Notes under the pieces: generated by a model
Told to the model about the DNA's origin: nothing
Database searches by the model: none
The model's input: the letters and a program-made list of their open reading frames with translations, nothing else
Part shown: positions 42,047 through 49,703 of the stretch, one piece after another
Numbering within the stretch: position 1 is the stretch's first letter
Layout of the letters: each line of letters starts with the position of its first letter
Assembly: GCF_026343335.1 (NCBI RefSeq)
Contig: NZ_JAPELX010000001.1
Span: 4,030,001 to 4,094,000, forward strand
Reading direction: 5' to 3'
DNA length: 64,000 bases
From: Streptomyces sp. NBC_00078
GTDB taxonomy: Bacteria > Actinomycetota > Actinomycetes > Streptomycetales > Streptomycetaceae
Position numbers and translations under genes: made by a program

Positions 42047-43054
42047 CTAGTTACGGCGCAGCAGCCGCCGGAAGCCGAACACCACCGCCGCCGCGACCGC
42101 CACGGCGAGGGCGCCGACCTTGAGAGTGCCGCCCGCGCCGCCTCCCCCGCCGTCCGAAGCGCTCGAAGCCCCTGAACTGCCGCTCCCCGACGGCGACTTG
42201 GAGCCGCCGCCCGGTGGGTCCTCCGCCTGCACAGGGCTGTCGCTGCCCTCGCTGCCGTACATGAGCTTCGCACCGTCGGCGGAGTAGCTGACGGACTCGC
42301 CCTGACCCTGCAGGGGTACGTCCAGCCGGCCCTTGCGCTTGATCTTCCCGCCGTTCCAGTCGTAGTAGATCCCGCCGAAGTAGCCGCGGACGGCGAGCTG
42401 TTCGCCGTTCGGGGAGATGGCGGCGTCGGTGGCCCAGAGGTCGACGGCGGCGACGGGCCGGAAGATGTTCGTTCCCGATGCGGAGAGCTTGGCCGGGCCC
42501 TCGTAGAGATGCCCGCCGTCCTCGTTCTTGTCGATGATGTACGGGCGCCCGGTCTTCGGATCGACGACGAGCGACTCGGCGTTCCGGGCCCCGTCCGAGT
42601 ACTTCACGATGTACTGCGTGGCCCGGACCGTCTGGTCCACGAGCTTCTTCGGCTCGGGCAGCTGATAGATCCAGACGTACGGCCACTTGCCGCCGAGGTT
42701 GTCGCCGATGTCGCCGACGTAGATCTGGTGGTCGGGGCCGATGGAGATCGCCTCGACGTCACGCGGCGCGCCGATGCCGCTGAGGGTGATCCGGGCGACC
42801 GTCCTGCCGGTCGCGCTGTCCACGGCGTAGATGTACGGCCCGTCGTCGCTGTCGTTGTGGGTCCAGTAGATGCCGGGGTGGAGGTGGGAGGCGGCGAGTC
42901 CGCTGGACTCGGTGATGCGCGGGTCCTTGATCGTGAACCCCTGGTCACCCTTGCCGTCACCGTCGGAGGCGGAGGCGGGCGCGGCGGTGGACACTGGCAG
43001 GGCGAAGGCGCCCACGAGCAGGACCCCGGCAAGGACAGCGAACGGTCGGCGCAT
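42047..43054 (-). CDS. Secreted, C-terminally anchored beta-propeller-like protein
   Basis: 335 residues. Signal peptide about 1-29 (VLAGVLLVGAFALPVSTAAP, cleavage near ASA-SD). The mature region (35-255) has repeated strands reminiscent of WD40/NHL proteins: SSGLAASHLHPGIYWTHNDS, ISIGPDHQIYVGDIGDN, SLVVDPKTGRPYIIDK and AAISPNGEQLAVRGYFGGIY. A Gly/Ser linker leads to a C-terminal membrane helix (about 308-328, VGALAVAVAAAVVFGFRRLL) and Arg tail, so the protein should be wall- or membrane-attached. Function unknown. A cluster of Asp residues (HNDSDDGP) may bind calcium. Confidence 0.82.
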   Translation of the reverse strand: MRRPFAVLAGVLLVGAFALPVSTAAPASASDGDGKGDQGFTIKDPRITESSGLAASHLHPGIYWTHNDSDDGPYIYAVDSATGRTVARITLSGIGAPRDVEAISIGPDHQIYVGDIGDNLGGKWPYVWIYQLPEPKKLVDQTVRATQYIVKYSDGARNAESLVVDPKTGRPYIIDKNEDGGHLYEGPAKLSASGTNIFRPVAAVDLWATDAAISPNGEQLAVRGYFGGIYYDWNGGKIKRKGRLDVPLQGQGESVSYSADGAKLMYGSEGSDSPVQAEDPPGGGSKSPSGSGSSGASSASDGGGGGAGGTLKVGALAVAVAAAVVFGFRRLLRRN

Positions 43055-43172
43055 GACCCCAAGCCTGCCATCCCCGCCCGCCGTTCGACGGCGAGGCGCA
43101 GGGAGGGGCGCGTGGCAGGCCTCACATCACACCCGTCCCTTTGATCCCTCGCCGATCGTCCATCATGAGCGG

Positions 43173-43847
43173 ATGCTCAGGTTCATGCCGGTCGGCGACT
43201 CCATGACGATCGGAAGCGCGGGAGAACACACCTGGCGTTACCGGATGTGGCGGCATCTGCGCGACACGTACAGCGGCCCGTTCGCCCTCGTCGGCCCGCG
43301 CGAGACGCTGCACGACAAGGCGACGGACGCCCCCACGTCGTACGAGTACGCCGATCCCGACTTCCCGCGCGCCCACCTGGCCGGCTGGGGCGAAGGCTGG
43401 CAGCACATGGTCCCGCTGATCGGCGAGGCGGTGCGCTCCTCGGGCGCGGACGTCCTCCTGGTCTCGCTGGGCCTGATCGACCTGGGCTTCTACACGAACG
43501 CGGAACAGACGACGGAGAACGTGCACCGGTTCGTCGAGGAGGCGCGGGCGGCCCGGGCCGGCGTACGCATGGTCATGCTGCCGGTGATCCCGAACGTCCG
43601 CGCCGCCGACGACGCCACCTTCGGGGCGCAGGTCACCCTCTTCAACGAGCTGCTGGGCAAGGCGGTCGCCGACCTGGACGAGCCCCGCTCGCCGCTCCTC
43701 CTGGCGTCGCCCCCGCAGTCGTACGACATCAACCTCGACACGTACGACGGCACACACCCGAACGCGAGCGGCGAGCACAAGATCGCGGCGGCTTTCGCGG
43801 ACGCGATGCACCAGGCGTGGGACGTGGGCGGGCCCTACGAGGCCTGA
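43173..43847 (+). CDS. SGNH/GDSL-type hydrolase
   Basis: 224-residue esterase-fold protein without a signal peptide. Block I MPVGDSMTIGSAGEHT with nucleophile Ser10; conserved Gly and Asp of block III (LVSLGLIDLGFYTNAEQTTE, where a canonical GxND Asn is replaced by Ile-Asp); and block V DGTHPNASGEHKIAAAFADA with Asp/His of the triad. The block III change suggests a variant active site. ATG 43173 is the second of two nearby ATGs. The 3' end overlaps the stop of a minus-strand nucleotidyltransferase remnant. Confidence 0.88.
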   Translation: MLRFMPVGDSMTIGSAGEHTWRYRMWRHLRDTYSGPFALVGPRETLHDKATDAPTSYEYADPDFPRAHLAGWGEGWQHMVPLIGEAVRSSGADVLLVSLGLIDLGFYTNAEQTTENVHRFVEEARAARAGVRMVMLPVIPNVRAADDATFGAQVTLFNELLGKAVADLDEPRSPLLLASPPQSYDINLDTYDGTHPNASGEHKIAAAFADAMHQAWDVGGPYEA

Positions 43848-44050
43848 GCCTCCTCGATGGCCCGGACGAGGAAGCCGGCACAGAGGCGGACCCCGGGCAG
43901 CAGATCGTCCCAGTGCTCCCGCTCCTCCCCGAGGTAGACGTCACGCGCGCGTGCCATCAGGGGCCGGTGCTCGGCGGGCAGCCGTTCGAGCGCCCAGTCG
44001 GCGGCGGCGTCCTTGGAACGGATGTCGCCCGTGGCGAGAGGGTGACCTGG
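43835..44050 (-). pseudogene. Aminoglycoside nucleotidyltransferase 3' remnant
   Basis: Minus-strand reading from about 44050 gives LATGDIRSKDAAADWALERL and PAEHRPLMARARDVYLG, then EHWDDLLPGVRLCAGFLVRA, ending in a TAG at 43837-43835. This is the C-terminal DUF4111-type helical domain of ANT(3'')-like aminoglycoside adenylyltransferases. A stop (TGA) immediately upstream in frame and the absence of the GSxxxGxxxxDxD nucleotidyltransferase motif show that the catalytic domain is gone. The remnant's stop overlaps the end of the SGNH gene. Confidence 0.75.
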
Positions 44051-44116
44051 TCACCGTGCGTATCGTTGTAGGGCGCGGCTGCACCTGTTCGTGGGCAGCC
44101 GGGGAGGAGCGCCACG

Positions 44117-44707
44117 ATGACCGCCCTGGAAGGGAGGATCGGCATGGCCGACGCCGACGCCAACACCGAGCGCCTGGACGAGTGGTTCAAGCGCCTTGAG
44201 CGGATGCCCGTCCCCGAAGGATTCAGGGTCGAGATCGTCGAGGGCAACGTTCATATGACGCCGCAGCGGGACACTCACTGGAGCATCATCTTCCGCATCG
44301 CGGGGGCAGTCGCGGCGAAGTTCGGGATGGACAAATTGTTCTCGGACGTCCGGATCGACTTCCCGGGCCACGAGAACGGCTTCTGCCCGGACGTCGCCCT
44401 GCTCAAGGACTCGGCGAAGAAGGACGGCATGGGCCACTGGCGGTACCAGGACGTCGAGTTCGTGGCCGAGGTCATCTCGAAGGGAACGGCAGCCAACGAC
44501 TACGGCCCGAAGAAACTCGCCTACGCCGAGGCAGAGGTCCCCCTCTACATCATCGCCGATCCCTATCAGGGCCGCTGCTACGTCTACACCGACCCCAAGG
44601 ACGGCGACTACGAGAGCCGGACTCCAGTGGACTTCGGCACCGACATCGACCTGACCGGCACCGTCGTCGACCTCGTCCTCAAGACCGACACCTTCCCCCG
44701 CGACTGA
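44117..44707 (+). CDS. Uma2-family endonuclease-like protein
   Basis: 196-residue PD-(D/E)xK-superfamily protein of the Uma2 (DUF820) family. Features: the family opening around EWFKRLERMPVPEGFRVEIV (about 25-44), the catalytic Asp in FCPDVALL, the second-strand Glu in FVAEVISKGTAANDYGPKKL, and the conserved EAEVPLYIIADPY. It has an excellent ribosome site (GGGGAGGAG, 7-8 nt before ATG 44117). Many copies occur in Streptomyces; a nuclease role is inferred from the fold. It is flanked on both sides by gene remnants, which suggests a mobile neighbourhood. Confidence 0.9.
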   Translation: MTALEGRIGMADADANTERLDEWFKRLERMPVPEGFRVEIVEGNVHMTPQRDTHWSIIFRIAGAVAAKFGMDKLFSDVRIDFPGHENGFCPDVALLKDSAKKDGMGHWRYQDVEFVAEVISKGTAANDYGPKKLAYAEAEVPLYIIADPYQGRCYVYTDPKDGDYESRTPVDFGTDIDLTGTVVDLVLKTDTFPRD

Positions 44708-44717
44708 CACCGCCCCC

Positions 44718-44850
44718 TCAGAACCCCACGTCGGCCGCCCGATACGTCGGCGGTCGCCGTACCCTGCTCACCCGCTCGTACGCGTACGCCAGCCGCAGCA
44801 GCGTCGGTTCGCTCCATGCCGTGCCCCGTAACTCGCCCCGACTGCCCCCC
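44718..44850 (-). pseudogene. Amidase-family C-terminal remnant
   Basis: On the minus strand the frame ending at TGA 44720-44718 reads GELRGTAWSEPTLLRLAYAY, then ERVSRVRRPPTYRAADVGF. It resembles the C-terminus of amidase-signature proteins (...GRxWSEPTLLRLAYAYEQA.. RRPP). No catalytic Ser-Ser-Lys region is present and the upstream sequence is G-run rich and non-coding. The assignment rests on a short match and is moderate. Confidence 0.5.
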
Positions 44851-44940
44851 TGTTCCGCACGGGCTGCCCCCCAGCACGGCACCGGGGGGCAGCCCGAAAT
44901 CGCCCGGCGCCAACACGAGGCGGCTGACAGAATCCGTCAC

Positions 44941-45594
44941 ATGGCACTCATTCACCACACCACGCTCAAGCCGACCAAGCTGGAACTGCTCAGCACCTGG
45001 CTGCCCACCCGCCCCTGGTACCAGGGTGGCGCGGGCGCACCGGAGTTGACCAAGGCAGGCGGCTTCCGACTGGACGACCCGGAGGGCGAGGTCGGCATCG
45101 AGTTCATGGTCGCCGGCGACACCTCGGGCGCCGTCCCGGCCGCCTACCTGGTGCCGCTCACCTACCGCGCGGCCCCGCTCGACGGCGCGGAACACGCCCT
45201 CGTCGGCACCATGGAGCACGGCGTGCTCGGACAGCGCTGGGCCTACGACGGCTGCCACGACCCGGTGCTGCTCGCGCAGCTCCTTGCCCTGATCGAGGGC
45301 CGGGCCCAGGCGCAGGCCCAGAGCCTCACCGACACCCCCGACCACGAGGTCACCCACTCCTACACCGGTGACTCCCCCGCCCTCGAAAGCCCCCTCTCCA
45401 CGGCCACGGACACCGCCGACGCCACCGAACTCCGCACGGCGGACGGCAAGTTGCTCCGCCTGCACCGCGTCCTTCACCCCGCACCGCTCCCGCCGGAGGG
45501 AGTGCTCGGCCATGTCGCCGGAGCGTGGCAGGCGGCGGACGACAGCCGCGTCCGGGCCGTGTTCGTCAGCCTGCACGCCACCTCTCGCAGCTGA
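44941..45594 (+). CDS. Stand-alone maltokinase N-terminal cap-like protein
   Basis: 217 residues. The first 140 match the N-terminal cap domain of maltokinases (IHHTTLKPTKLELLSTWLPT, EVGIEFMVAGDTSGAVPAAY, VPLTYRAAPLDGAEHALVGT and MEHGVLGQRWAYDGCHDPVL). The rest (140-217) is a Thr/Ser/Pro-rich segment followed by a short domain (LRTADGKLLRLHRVLHPAP). No kinase domain follows, so it cannot phosphorylate maltose; such cap-only proteins are usually annotated as hypothetical or glucan-branching associated. ATG 44941 is chosen because upstream sequence is the amidase relic. Confidence 0.78.
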   Translation: MALIHHTTLKPTKLELLSTWLPTRPWYQGGAGAPELTKAGGFRLDDPEGEVGIEFMVAGDTSGAVPAAYLVPLTYRAAPLDGAEHALVGTMEHGVLGQRWAYDGCHDPVLLAQLLALIEGRAQAQAQSLTDTPDHEVTHSYTGDSPALESPLSTATDTADATELRTADGKLLRLHRVLHPAPLPPEGVLGHVAGAWQAADDSRVRAVFVSLHATSRS

Positions 45595-45611
45595 AGACCG
45601 CCGCCCCACAC

Positions 45612-45722
45612 TGCCGCGTGATATCAACCGTCGTCCTGCACTACGACGGCGACTTCGACATGATCGCTTCGGTCACCGGGCAGCCCATGGCTTGGGTGGC
45701 ACCAGCGGGCACGGCCGACTGA
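45612..45722 (+). pseudogene. VapC-type PIN-domain toxin 3' remnant
   Basis: The plus-strand frame ending at TGA 45720-45722 reads STVVLHYDGDFDMIASVTGQ, then PMAWVAPAGTAD. This is the typical C-terminal strand of VapC PIN toxins (VLHYDxDFDxIAxVTGQxxxWVAPRGS) and includes the last acidic Asp residues. The N-terminal PIN domain and any VapB antitoxin are absent. It follows the maltokinase-cap gene by 18 bp and overlaps the end of the next minus-strand gene. Confidence 0.7.
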
Positions 45723-46122
45723 CTCGCCCCGCCACCTCCGCCAACAACTCCCCCGCCACGAACAGCACCCGTTCCGACGGCACCGACCACCACCCCAACG
45801 GCCACGTCTGCCCGCTCAGCGCCGGTACGCCCACGTACGCCTGCGTGCCGTCACCGCGCGTCAACGCCCGTACGCCTGGCGGCCATCGGAAACCGGATGC
45901 GGTTTGCGGAGGCAACAGGAAGTACAGGTACCGCTCGCCGGTGAACTCCCGGACGATCGGCCCGGCGTCGAAGTCCGTGCACGACACCAGGTCGGTGGCG
46001 ACACGTTCACCCAGCTCACCCTTGATGCGGATGGCGTCGAAGTGGATGCCGGCGTGCCGCAGGGCGTGACCGGAGGCGGGGATCCAGGTCGGGATCCAGG
46101 GGGAGGAGATTCTCTCGTTCAT
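45673..46122 (-). CDS. Hypothetical protein, possibly prim-pol related
   Basis: 149 residues with no membrane segment. Conserved-looking features are HFDAIRIKGELGERVATDLV, GPIVREFTGERYLYFLLPPQ and WPPGVRALTRGDGTQAYVGV. The RYLYFLLPP strand and final ALSGQTWPLGW recall the compact prim-pol-like proteins often found beside Scr1-type HTH/DUF397 pairs, but no catalytic residues are clear. It is divergent from the HTH regulator gene (83 bp between starts). Its 3' end overlaps the VapC remnant. Confidence 0.62.
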   Translation of the reverse strand: MNERISSPWIPTWIPASGHALRHAGIHFDAIRIKGELGERVATDLVSCTDFDAGPIVREFTGERYLYFLLPPQTASGFRWPPGVRALTRGDGTQAYVGVPALSGQTWPLGWWSVPSERVLFVAGELLAEVAGRVSRPCPLVPPKPWAAR

Positions 46123-46205
46123 GCCGCAAATGCAACAGGGCGCTCACATACTGTGACCAGGCGTACGTAACGTCCGTGTGCGGCTGTGCACTTGGGGAGG
46201 CGGTT

Positions 46206-47015
46206 GTGCACTTCGGTGATCGAGGGTCAGAGTCGTTCGGTGCAATGTTGCGGTTCTACCGCGAGCGGACCGGGATGACCCAGGAGGGCCTCGGCAAACA
46301 CGTCGGCTACTCCAAGTCGCAGGTAGCAATGGTGGAGCGGGGGGAGCGGTCACCCAAGGGCCAGCTGGTAGAGGTCGCGGACGAGGCGCTCGGTGCACAA
46401 GGTGCACTGATGCTGCTGGCCAGGAAGGAGTTCGGGAAGAGCGGGCTACGTCCCTGGACCGAGGACTACTTGGCGGAGGAGCGAAAGGCCGCTGCTCTGC
46501 ACGTGTACCAGACCAACTTGATCCCCGGTTCGCTTCAGACCGAGGGGTACGCGCGGGCTGTCTTCACGTCCAACCGCTGCCCGACCTTGGACGACGAGGA
46601 GATCGAACGGCGGGTGCATGCCCGGCTGAAGCGCCAAGAGCTCTTCACCCGCAGGCCCACACCGACCCTCAGCTACGTACTCGAAGAGAGCGTCCTCACC
46701 CGGCCGTTGGGCGGCAGAGCCACACTCAAGGAGCAGTTGCACCACGTTCTCGCGATCGGCGAACTCCGTCACGTCGAAGTCCAGGTCATGGCCCACGGAC
46801 GGGAGCACCATGCCGGGCTCGCCGGCCGCATGAGCCTTCTGGAGAACGCTGATCGACAGCAACTCGCCTACGTCGAAGGCCACCGAGGCGGGTACTTCGT
46901 AAGCGAACAGCCCGACGTGGGAGACCTGTTCGGCAAATATGGCATTCTGCGAGCACAGGCCCTCACCCCCGAGGAATCCGCGACGCTGATCGAGAAGGTG
47001 GCACGGGAGCTATGA
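46206..47015 (+). CDS. Scr1-family HTH (XRE) antitoxin-like regulator
   Basis: 269 residues. The N-terminal XRE helix-turn-helix (about 8-62) reads SFGAMLRFYRERTGMTQEGL and GKHVGYSKSQVAMVERGERS. The C-terminal DUF5753 domain (about 85-269) includes ALHVYQTNLIPGSLQTEGYA, RRVHARLKRQELFTRRPTPT, SYVLEESVLTRPLGG and a Glu/Arg-rich end. Paired with the DUF397 gene just downstream (ATGA overlap), it forms the widespread actinomycete Scr1/Scr2-type module, thought to act like a toxin-antitoxin or developmental switch. GTG 46206 is preceded by GGGGAGG at 5 nt; an earlier in-frame GTG lacks a site. Confidence 0.92.
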   Translation: MHFGDRGSESFGAMLRFYRERTGMTQEGLGKHVGYSKSQVAMVERGERSPKGQLVEVADEALGAQGALMLLARKEFGKSGLRPWTEDYLAEERKAAALHVYQTNLIPGSLQTEGYARAVFTSNRCPTLDDEEIERRVHARLKRQELFTRRPTPTLSYVLEESVLTRPLGGRATLKEQLHHVLAIGELRHVEVQVMAHGREHHAGLAGRMSLLENADRQQLAYVEGHRGGYFVSEQPDVGDLFGKYGILRAQALTPEESATLIEKVAREL

Positions 47016-47242
47016 GCGCTGGCCTCAACTGGTTCAAGAGCAGCTACAGCGACGGCGAGGGCGAATGCGTCGAGGTCGCTCTGAGCTGGACCAAGTCGAG
47101 CTACAGCAGCGGCCAGGGCGGCGAGTGCCTGGAAATGGCCCCCACCCCCACCACCATCCACATCCGCGACTCAAAGACCCCCGCAACCCAAGCCCTCCAC
47201 CTGACCCCCGCCACCTGGTCGGCGTTCCTGAAGTCGCTCTAG
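47012..47242 (+). CDS. DUF397 protein with duplicated N-terminal motif
   Basis: 76 residues. The DUF397 motif WxKSSYS..G..ECxE appears twice in tandem, LNWFKSSYSDGEGECVEVAL (5-24) and SWTKSSYSSGQGGECLEMAP (25-44), then a single C-terminal half, IHIRDSKTPATQALHLTPAT. Normal DUF397 proteins have the first half once. Translation is coupled to the HTH gene by ATGA. The stop is separated from the convergent SnoaL-like gene by a short overlap. Confidence 0.9.
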   Translation: MSAGLNWFKSSYSDGEGECVEVALSWTKSSYSSGQGGECLEMAPTPTTIHIRDSKTPATQALHLTPATWSAFLKSL

Positions 47243-47781
47243 AACATCCCGTTGCCGTTCGCGGAGCTCTCCGGTACGTCCTGCAGCACATTCCAGTGCT
47301 CCACGATCTTCCCGCCCCGCACCCTGAACAGATCGACCACGGCCTGACCCCGCTCCCCCGGCGCGTTCAGGTAGTGACTGTGCACCGCCACCAGATCGCC
47401 TTCGGCGATGACCCGCTTCGGCGTGACCGTCAGCTGCGGGAACTGCTTGAAGTACGCGCCGAGCCCTGACCTCGCGCCCTCCACACCGTCCGCGATGTTC
47501 GGGTTGTGCTGGTGGTACTCGGACCCCCAGTACCGGTCGAGCGCCGACGGATCCTTCTTCACCAGCAGTTGATCGACAAGGACGTCGGCGGCGACCGCCT
47601 TCTGGTAATCGAGGCGGGCGGAGGCGTCGTAGCCGGAACCCGCATGTGCACCGAAACCGGCGTGCGTACCGGAACCGGCGACCGGCGCGGACGCCACGGC
47701 AGGCACGGCGGCGGCGCCCAGCAGCACGGCTGAGACGGCACAGGCGACAAGGGTCCTGCGGGCAGACGTGGTGGGGGGCAT
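47239..47781 (-). CDS. Secreted NTF2/SnoaL-like protein
   Basis: 180 residues. Signal peptide about 1-31 (LVACAVSAVLLGAAAVPAVA, cleavage near ASA-PV), followed by a His/Gly-rich linker (GSGTHAGFGAHAGSG) and an NTF2-fold domain (50-175). The domain shows YWGSEYHQHNPNIADGVEG (the SnoaL YxQHNP motif), AYFKQFPQLTVTPKRVIAEG and DLFRVRGGKIVEHWNVLQDV. SnoaL members include polyketide cyclases, but most NTF2-like proteins have unknown roles. ATG 47781 is chosen; an upstream frame is open but non-coding. A palindrome upstream is shared with the divergent aldo/keto reductase. Confidence 0.85.
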   Translation of the reverse strand: MPPTTSARRTLVACAVSAVLLGAAAVPAVASAPVAGSGTHAGFGAHAGSGYDASARLDYQKAVAADVLVDQLLVKKDPSALDRYWGSEYHQHNPNIADGVEGARSGLGAYFKQFPQLTVTPKRVIAEGDLVAVHSHYLNAPGERGQAVVDLFRVRGGKIVEHWNVLQDVPESSANGNGMF

Positions 47782-47837
47782 GTGACTCACCGGTGATGGA
47801 TATTGAAGCTCAAGCTTGCACTTCCCACAGGAAAGCA

Positions 47838-47852
47838 CTAACCATTGGTTAG
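47838..47852. promoter_or_regulatory. Operator palindrome CTAACCATTGGTTAG
   Basis: Perfect 7+1+7 palindrome in the divergent interval between the NTF2-like protein (start 47781) and the aldo/keto reductase (47904), in an A/T-rich stretch. It has the shape of a TetR- or MarR-family site. No regulator gene is adjacent, so the regulator is elsewhere. Confidence 0.65.
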
Positions 47853-47903
47853 CGTCAGATCTCTCTTGCGTAGAGCGCACTCCAAGCCGTTGGCTAGGGA
47901 GTC

Positions 47904-48896
47904 ATGGAGTACACGCAGCTCGGACGCACGGGACTCAAGGTCAGCCGGCTGGTCCTCGGCACCATGAACTTCGGACCGCAGACGAACGAGGCGGACAGCC
48001 ACGCGATCATGGACGCGGCGCTGGACGCGGGCATTAACTACTTCGACACGGCCAACGTGTACGGCTGGGGCGAGAACAAGGGCCGTACCGAGGAAATCGT
48101 CGGCACCTGGTTCGCCAAGAGCGCGGCTCACCGCGACAAGGTCGTCCTCGCCACCAAGGTCTACGGCAACATGGCCGCCGACGGCGACGCCTGGCCCAAC
48201 CACGACAAGCTTTCCGCGCTGAACATCCGGCGCGCGGTAGACGCCAGCCTCAAGCGGCTGCAGACCGACTACATCGACGTCTACCAGTTCCACCACATCG
48301 ACCGCTCGACTCCCTTCGAGGAGATCTGGCAGGCGATCGACGTGCTGGTCCAGCAGGGCAAGATCCTCTACGCCGGGTCCTCCAACTTCCCCGGCTACAA
48401 GATCGCCCAGGCCAACGAGATCGCAGCGAGGCGCAACGGCACCATCGGGCTCGTCAGCGAGCAGTGCCTCTACAACCTCGCCGAGCGCCGCGCCGAGATG
48501 GAGGTCATTCCGGCCGCGCAGGAGTACGGGCTCGGGGTCATCCCCTGGTCGCCGCTGCACGGCGGGCTGCTGGGCGGCGTCATCAAGAAGGAGGTCGAGG
48601 GCGGGCGCAGGGCGAGCGGCCGGGCCGCCGACACCCTCGCCGACCCTGCCGAGCGCGCGCGTATCCAGGCCTACGAGGACCTGCTGGAGAAGCACGGCGT
48701 GGAGCCCGGCGAGGCCGCCCTGGCCTGGCTGCTCACGCGGCCCGGCGTGACCGGCCCGATCGTCGGCCCGCGCACCGCCGAGCAGCTGGCTTCGGCGCTG
48801 CGCGCGGTGGCGCTGGAGCTCAGCGAGGAACTGCTGTCCGGCCTCGACGAGATCTTCCCGGGCCCGGGCCCCTCTCCGGAGGCCTTCGCCTGGTAG
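47904..48896 (+). CDS. Aldo/keto reductase
   Basis: 330-residue NADPH-dependent TIM-barrel oxidoreductase. The tetrad is present: Asp48 and Tyr53 (NYFDTANVYG), Lys85 (LATKVYG) and His130/131 (VYQFHHID). It begins MEYTQLGRTGLKVSRLVLGT, characteristic of the AKR11/13-type group. The end holds GPIVGPRTAEQLASALRAVA, the cofactor phosphate segment. Substrates are probably small aldehydes or ketones. It may be induced through the CTAACCATTGGTTAG site upstream. A hairpin terminator follows. Confidence 0.94.
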   Translation: MEYTQLGRTGLKVSRLVLGTMNFGPQTNEADSHAIMDAALDAGINYFDTANVYGWGENKGRTEEIVGTWFAKSAAHRDKVVLATKVYGNMAADGDAWPNHDKLSALNIRRAVDASLKRLQTDYIDVYQFHHIDRSTPFEEIWQAIDVLVQQGKILYAGSSNFPGYKIAQANEIAARRNGTIGLVSEQCLYNLAERRAEMEVIPAAQEYGLGVIPWSPLHGGLLGGVIKKEVEGGRRASGRAADTLADPAERARIQAYEDLLEKHGVEPGEAALAWLLTRPGVTGPIVGPRTAEQLASALRAVALELSEELLSGLDEIFPGPGPSPEAFAW

Positions 48897-48918
48897 CGCC
48901 CGTCAGAGGCAGGGGCGT

Positions 48919-48947
48919 GGGGCGGGGCCGACGTACGGCTCCGCCCC
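48919..48947 (+). terminator. Hairpin after aldo/keto reductase
   Basis: GGGGCGGGGCCG (48919-48930) and CGGCTCCGCCCC (48936-48947), with one G-U pair, around an ACGTA loop. It lies between convergent genes. Confidence 0.7.
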
Positions 48948-49007
48948 GCGGGCGCTGCCGGCCGCACTCGGCGCGCAGCCGGAGAACGGCCGCGGTTCCG
49001 TCCGTCG

Positions 49008-49094
49008 CTACCTGACGGCCGCCGCGACGATGACCACCACGAGCAGGAGAAAGAGCGCGCCGGCCATGATCCGGTTCCGGGTTTTCGGGTCCAC
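49008..49094 (-). CDS. 28-residue single-helix membrane peptide
   Basis: GTG 49094 to TAG 49008 encodes MDPKTRNRIMAG followed by a hydrophobic helix ALFLLLVVVIVAAA and a final VR. It lies 10 bp downstream of thpR on the same strand, so it is probably co-transcribed. The charged N-terminus and single helix suggest a membrane-inserted small protein like those conserved across Streptomyces. Size and composition support it; function unknown. Confidence 0.6.
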   Translation of the reverse strand: MDPKTRNRIMAGALFLLLVVVIVAAAVR

Positions 49095-49104
49095 GTGGTC
49101 GAGC

Positions 49105-49677
49105 CTAACCGGCCCCGCCGAGCGCCCACCGGGCGACCGCCTCATAGCGGGGCTGTTCCCCGGGCACTGAGGACCTTGGCAGATCGCTGCGAACCAGTGC
49201 CAGCTCGCTCACCGTCCAGGTACGGCTCGTGAACCCGTCCAGGACCTCCAGGTACGGCCGTACCTCCACCGCGTCCCTGCTGCGGGCCACCGTCAGATGG
49301 GGCTTGTACCGCCGGTGCTCCGCCATCGGCACGCCCGCCTTCCGGGCCGCCGCCTCCGCCCGGTCGGCGAGCAGCCGCAGTGTCCGCACCTCGCCCTCGG
49401 CGCCGGCCCACAGCGCCCGCCCGTGCCCGAACTGTCCGCCGCCCCGCACCGCCAGCGCGAAGGGATCGGTACGCCGGGCCGCCCTCTCCAGCCGGGCCGA
49501 CAGGTCCGGTACGACGTCGTCGTCGACCTCTCCGTAGAACGCGAGCGTGAAGTGCCATCCCGGCCGCCCGGTCCAGCGCAGCGTCTCCGCGCCGGGCAGC
49601 TTCCTCAACTCGGCCACCTTCGCGGCGAGTTCGGCGGCGACGTCGTCCGGGGGAAGCACGGCGGCGAAGAGTCTCAT
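49105..49677 (-). CDS. thpR: RNA 2',3'-cyclic phosphodiesterase (2'-5' RNA ligase family)
   Basis: 190-residue 2H phosphoesterase. The two catalytic HxT motifs are HFTLAFYG (about 42-49) and HLTVARS (about 125-131). The start MRLFAAVLPPDDVAAELAAK is typical of ThpR. It hydrolyses RNA 2',3'-cyclic phosphates; ligase activity of the family is mainly in vitro. ATG 49677 is chosen over an overlapping start two codons earlier. It is divergent from the GNAT gene with 26 bp between starts. Confidence 0.93.
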   Translation of the reverse strand: MRLFAAVLPPDDVAAELAAKVAELRKLPGAETLRWTGRPGWHFTLAFYGEVDDDVVPDLSARLERAARRTDPFALAVRGGGQFGHGRALWAGAEGEVRTLRLLADRAEAAARKAGVPMAEHRRYKPHLTVARSRDAVEVRPYLEVLDGFTSRTWTVSELALVRSDLPRSSVPGEQPRYEAVARWALGGAG

Positions 49678-49703
49678 GCACACAACCCTGCCACCATGGG
49701 CGC

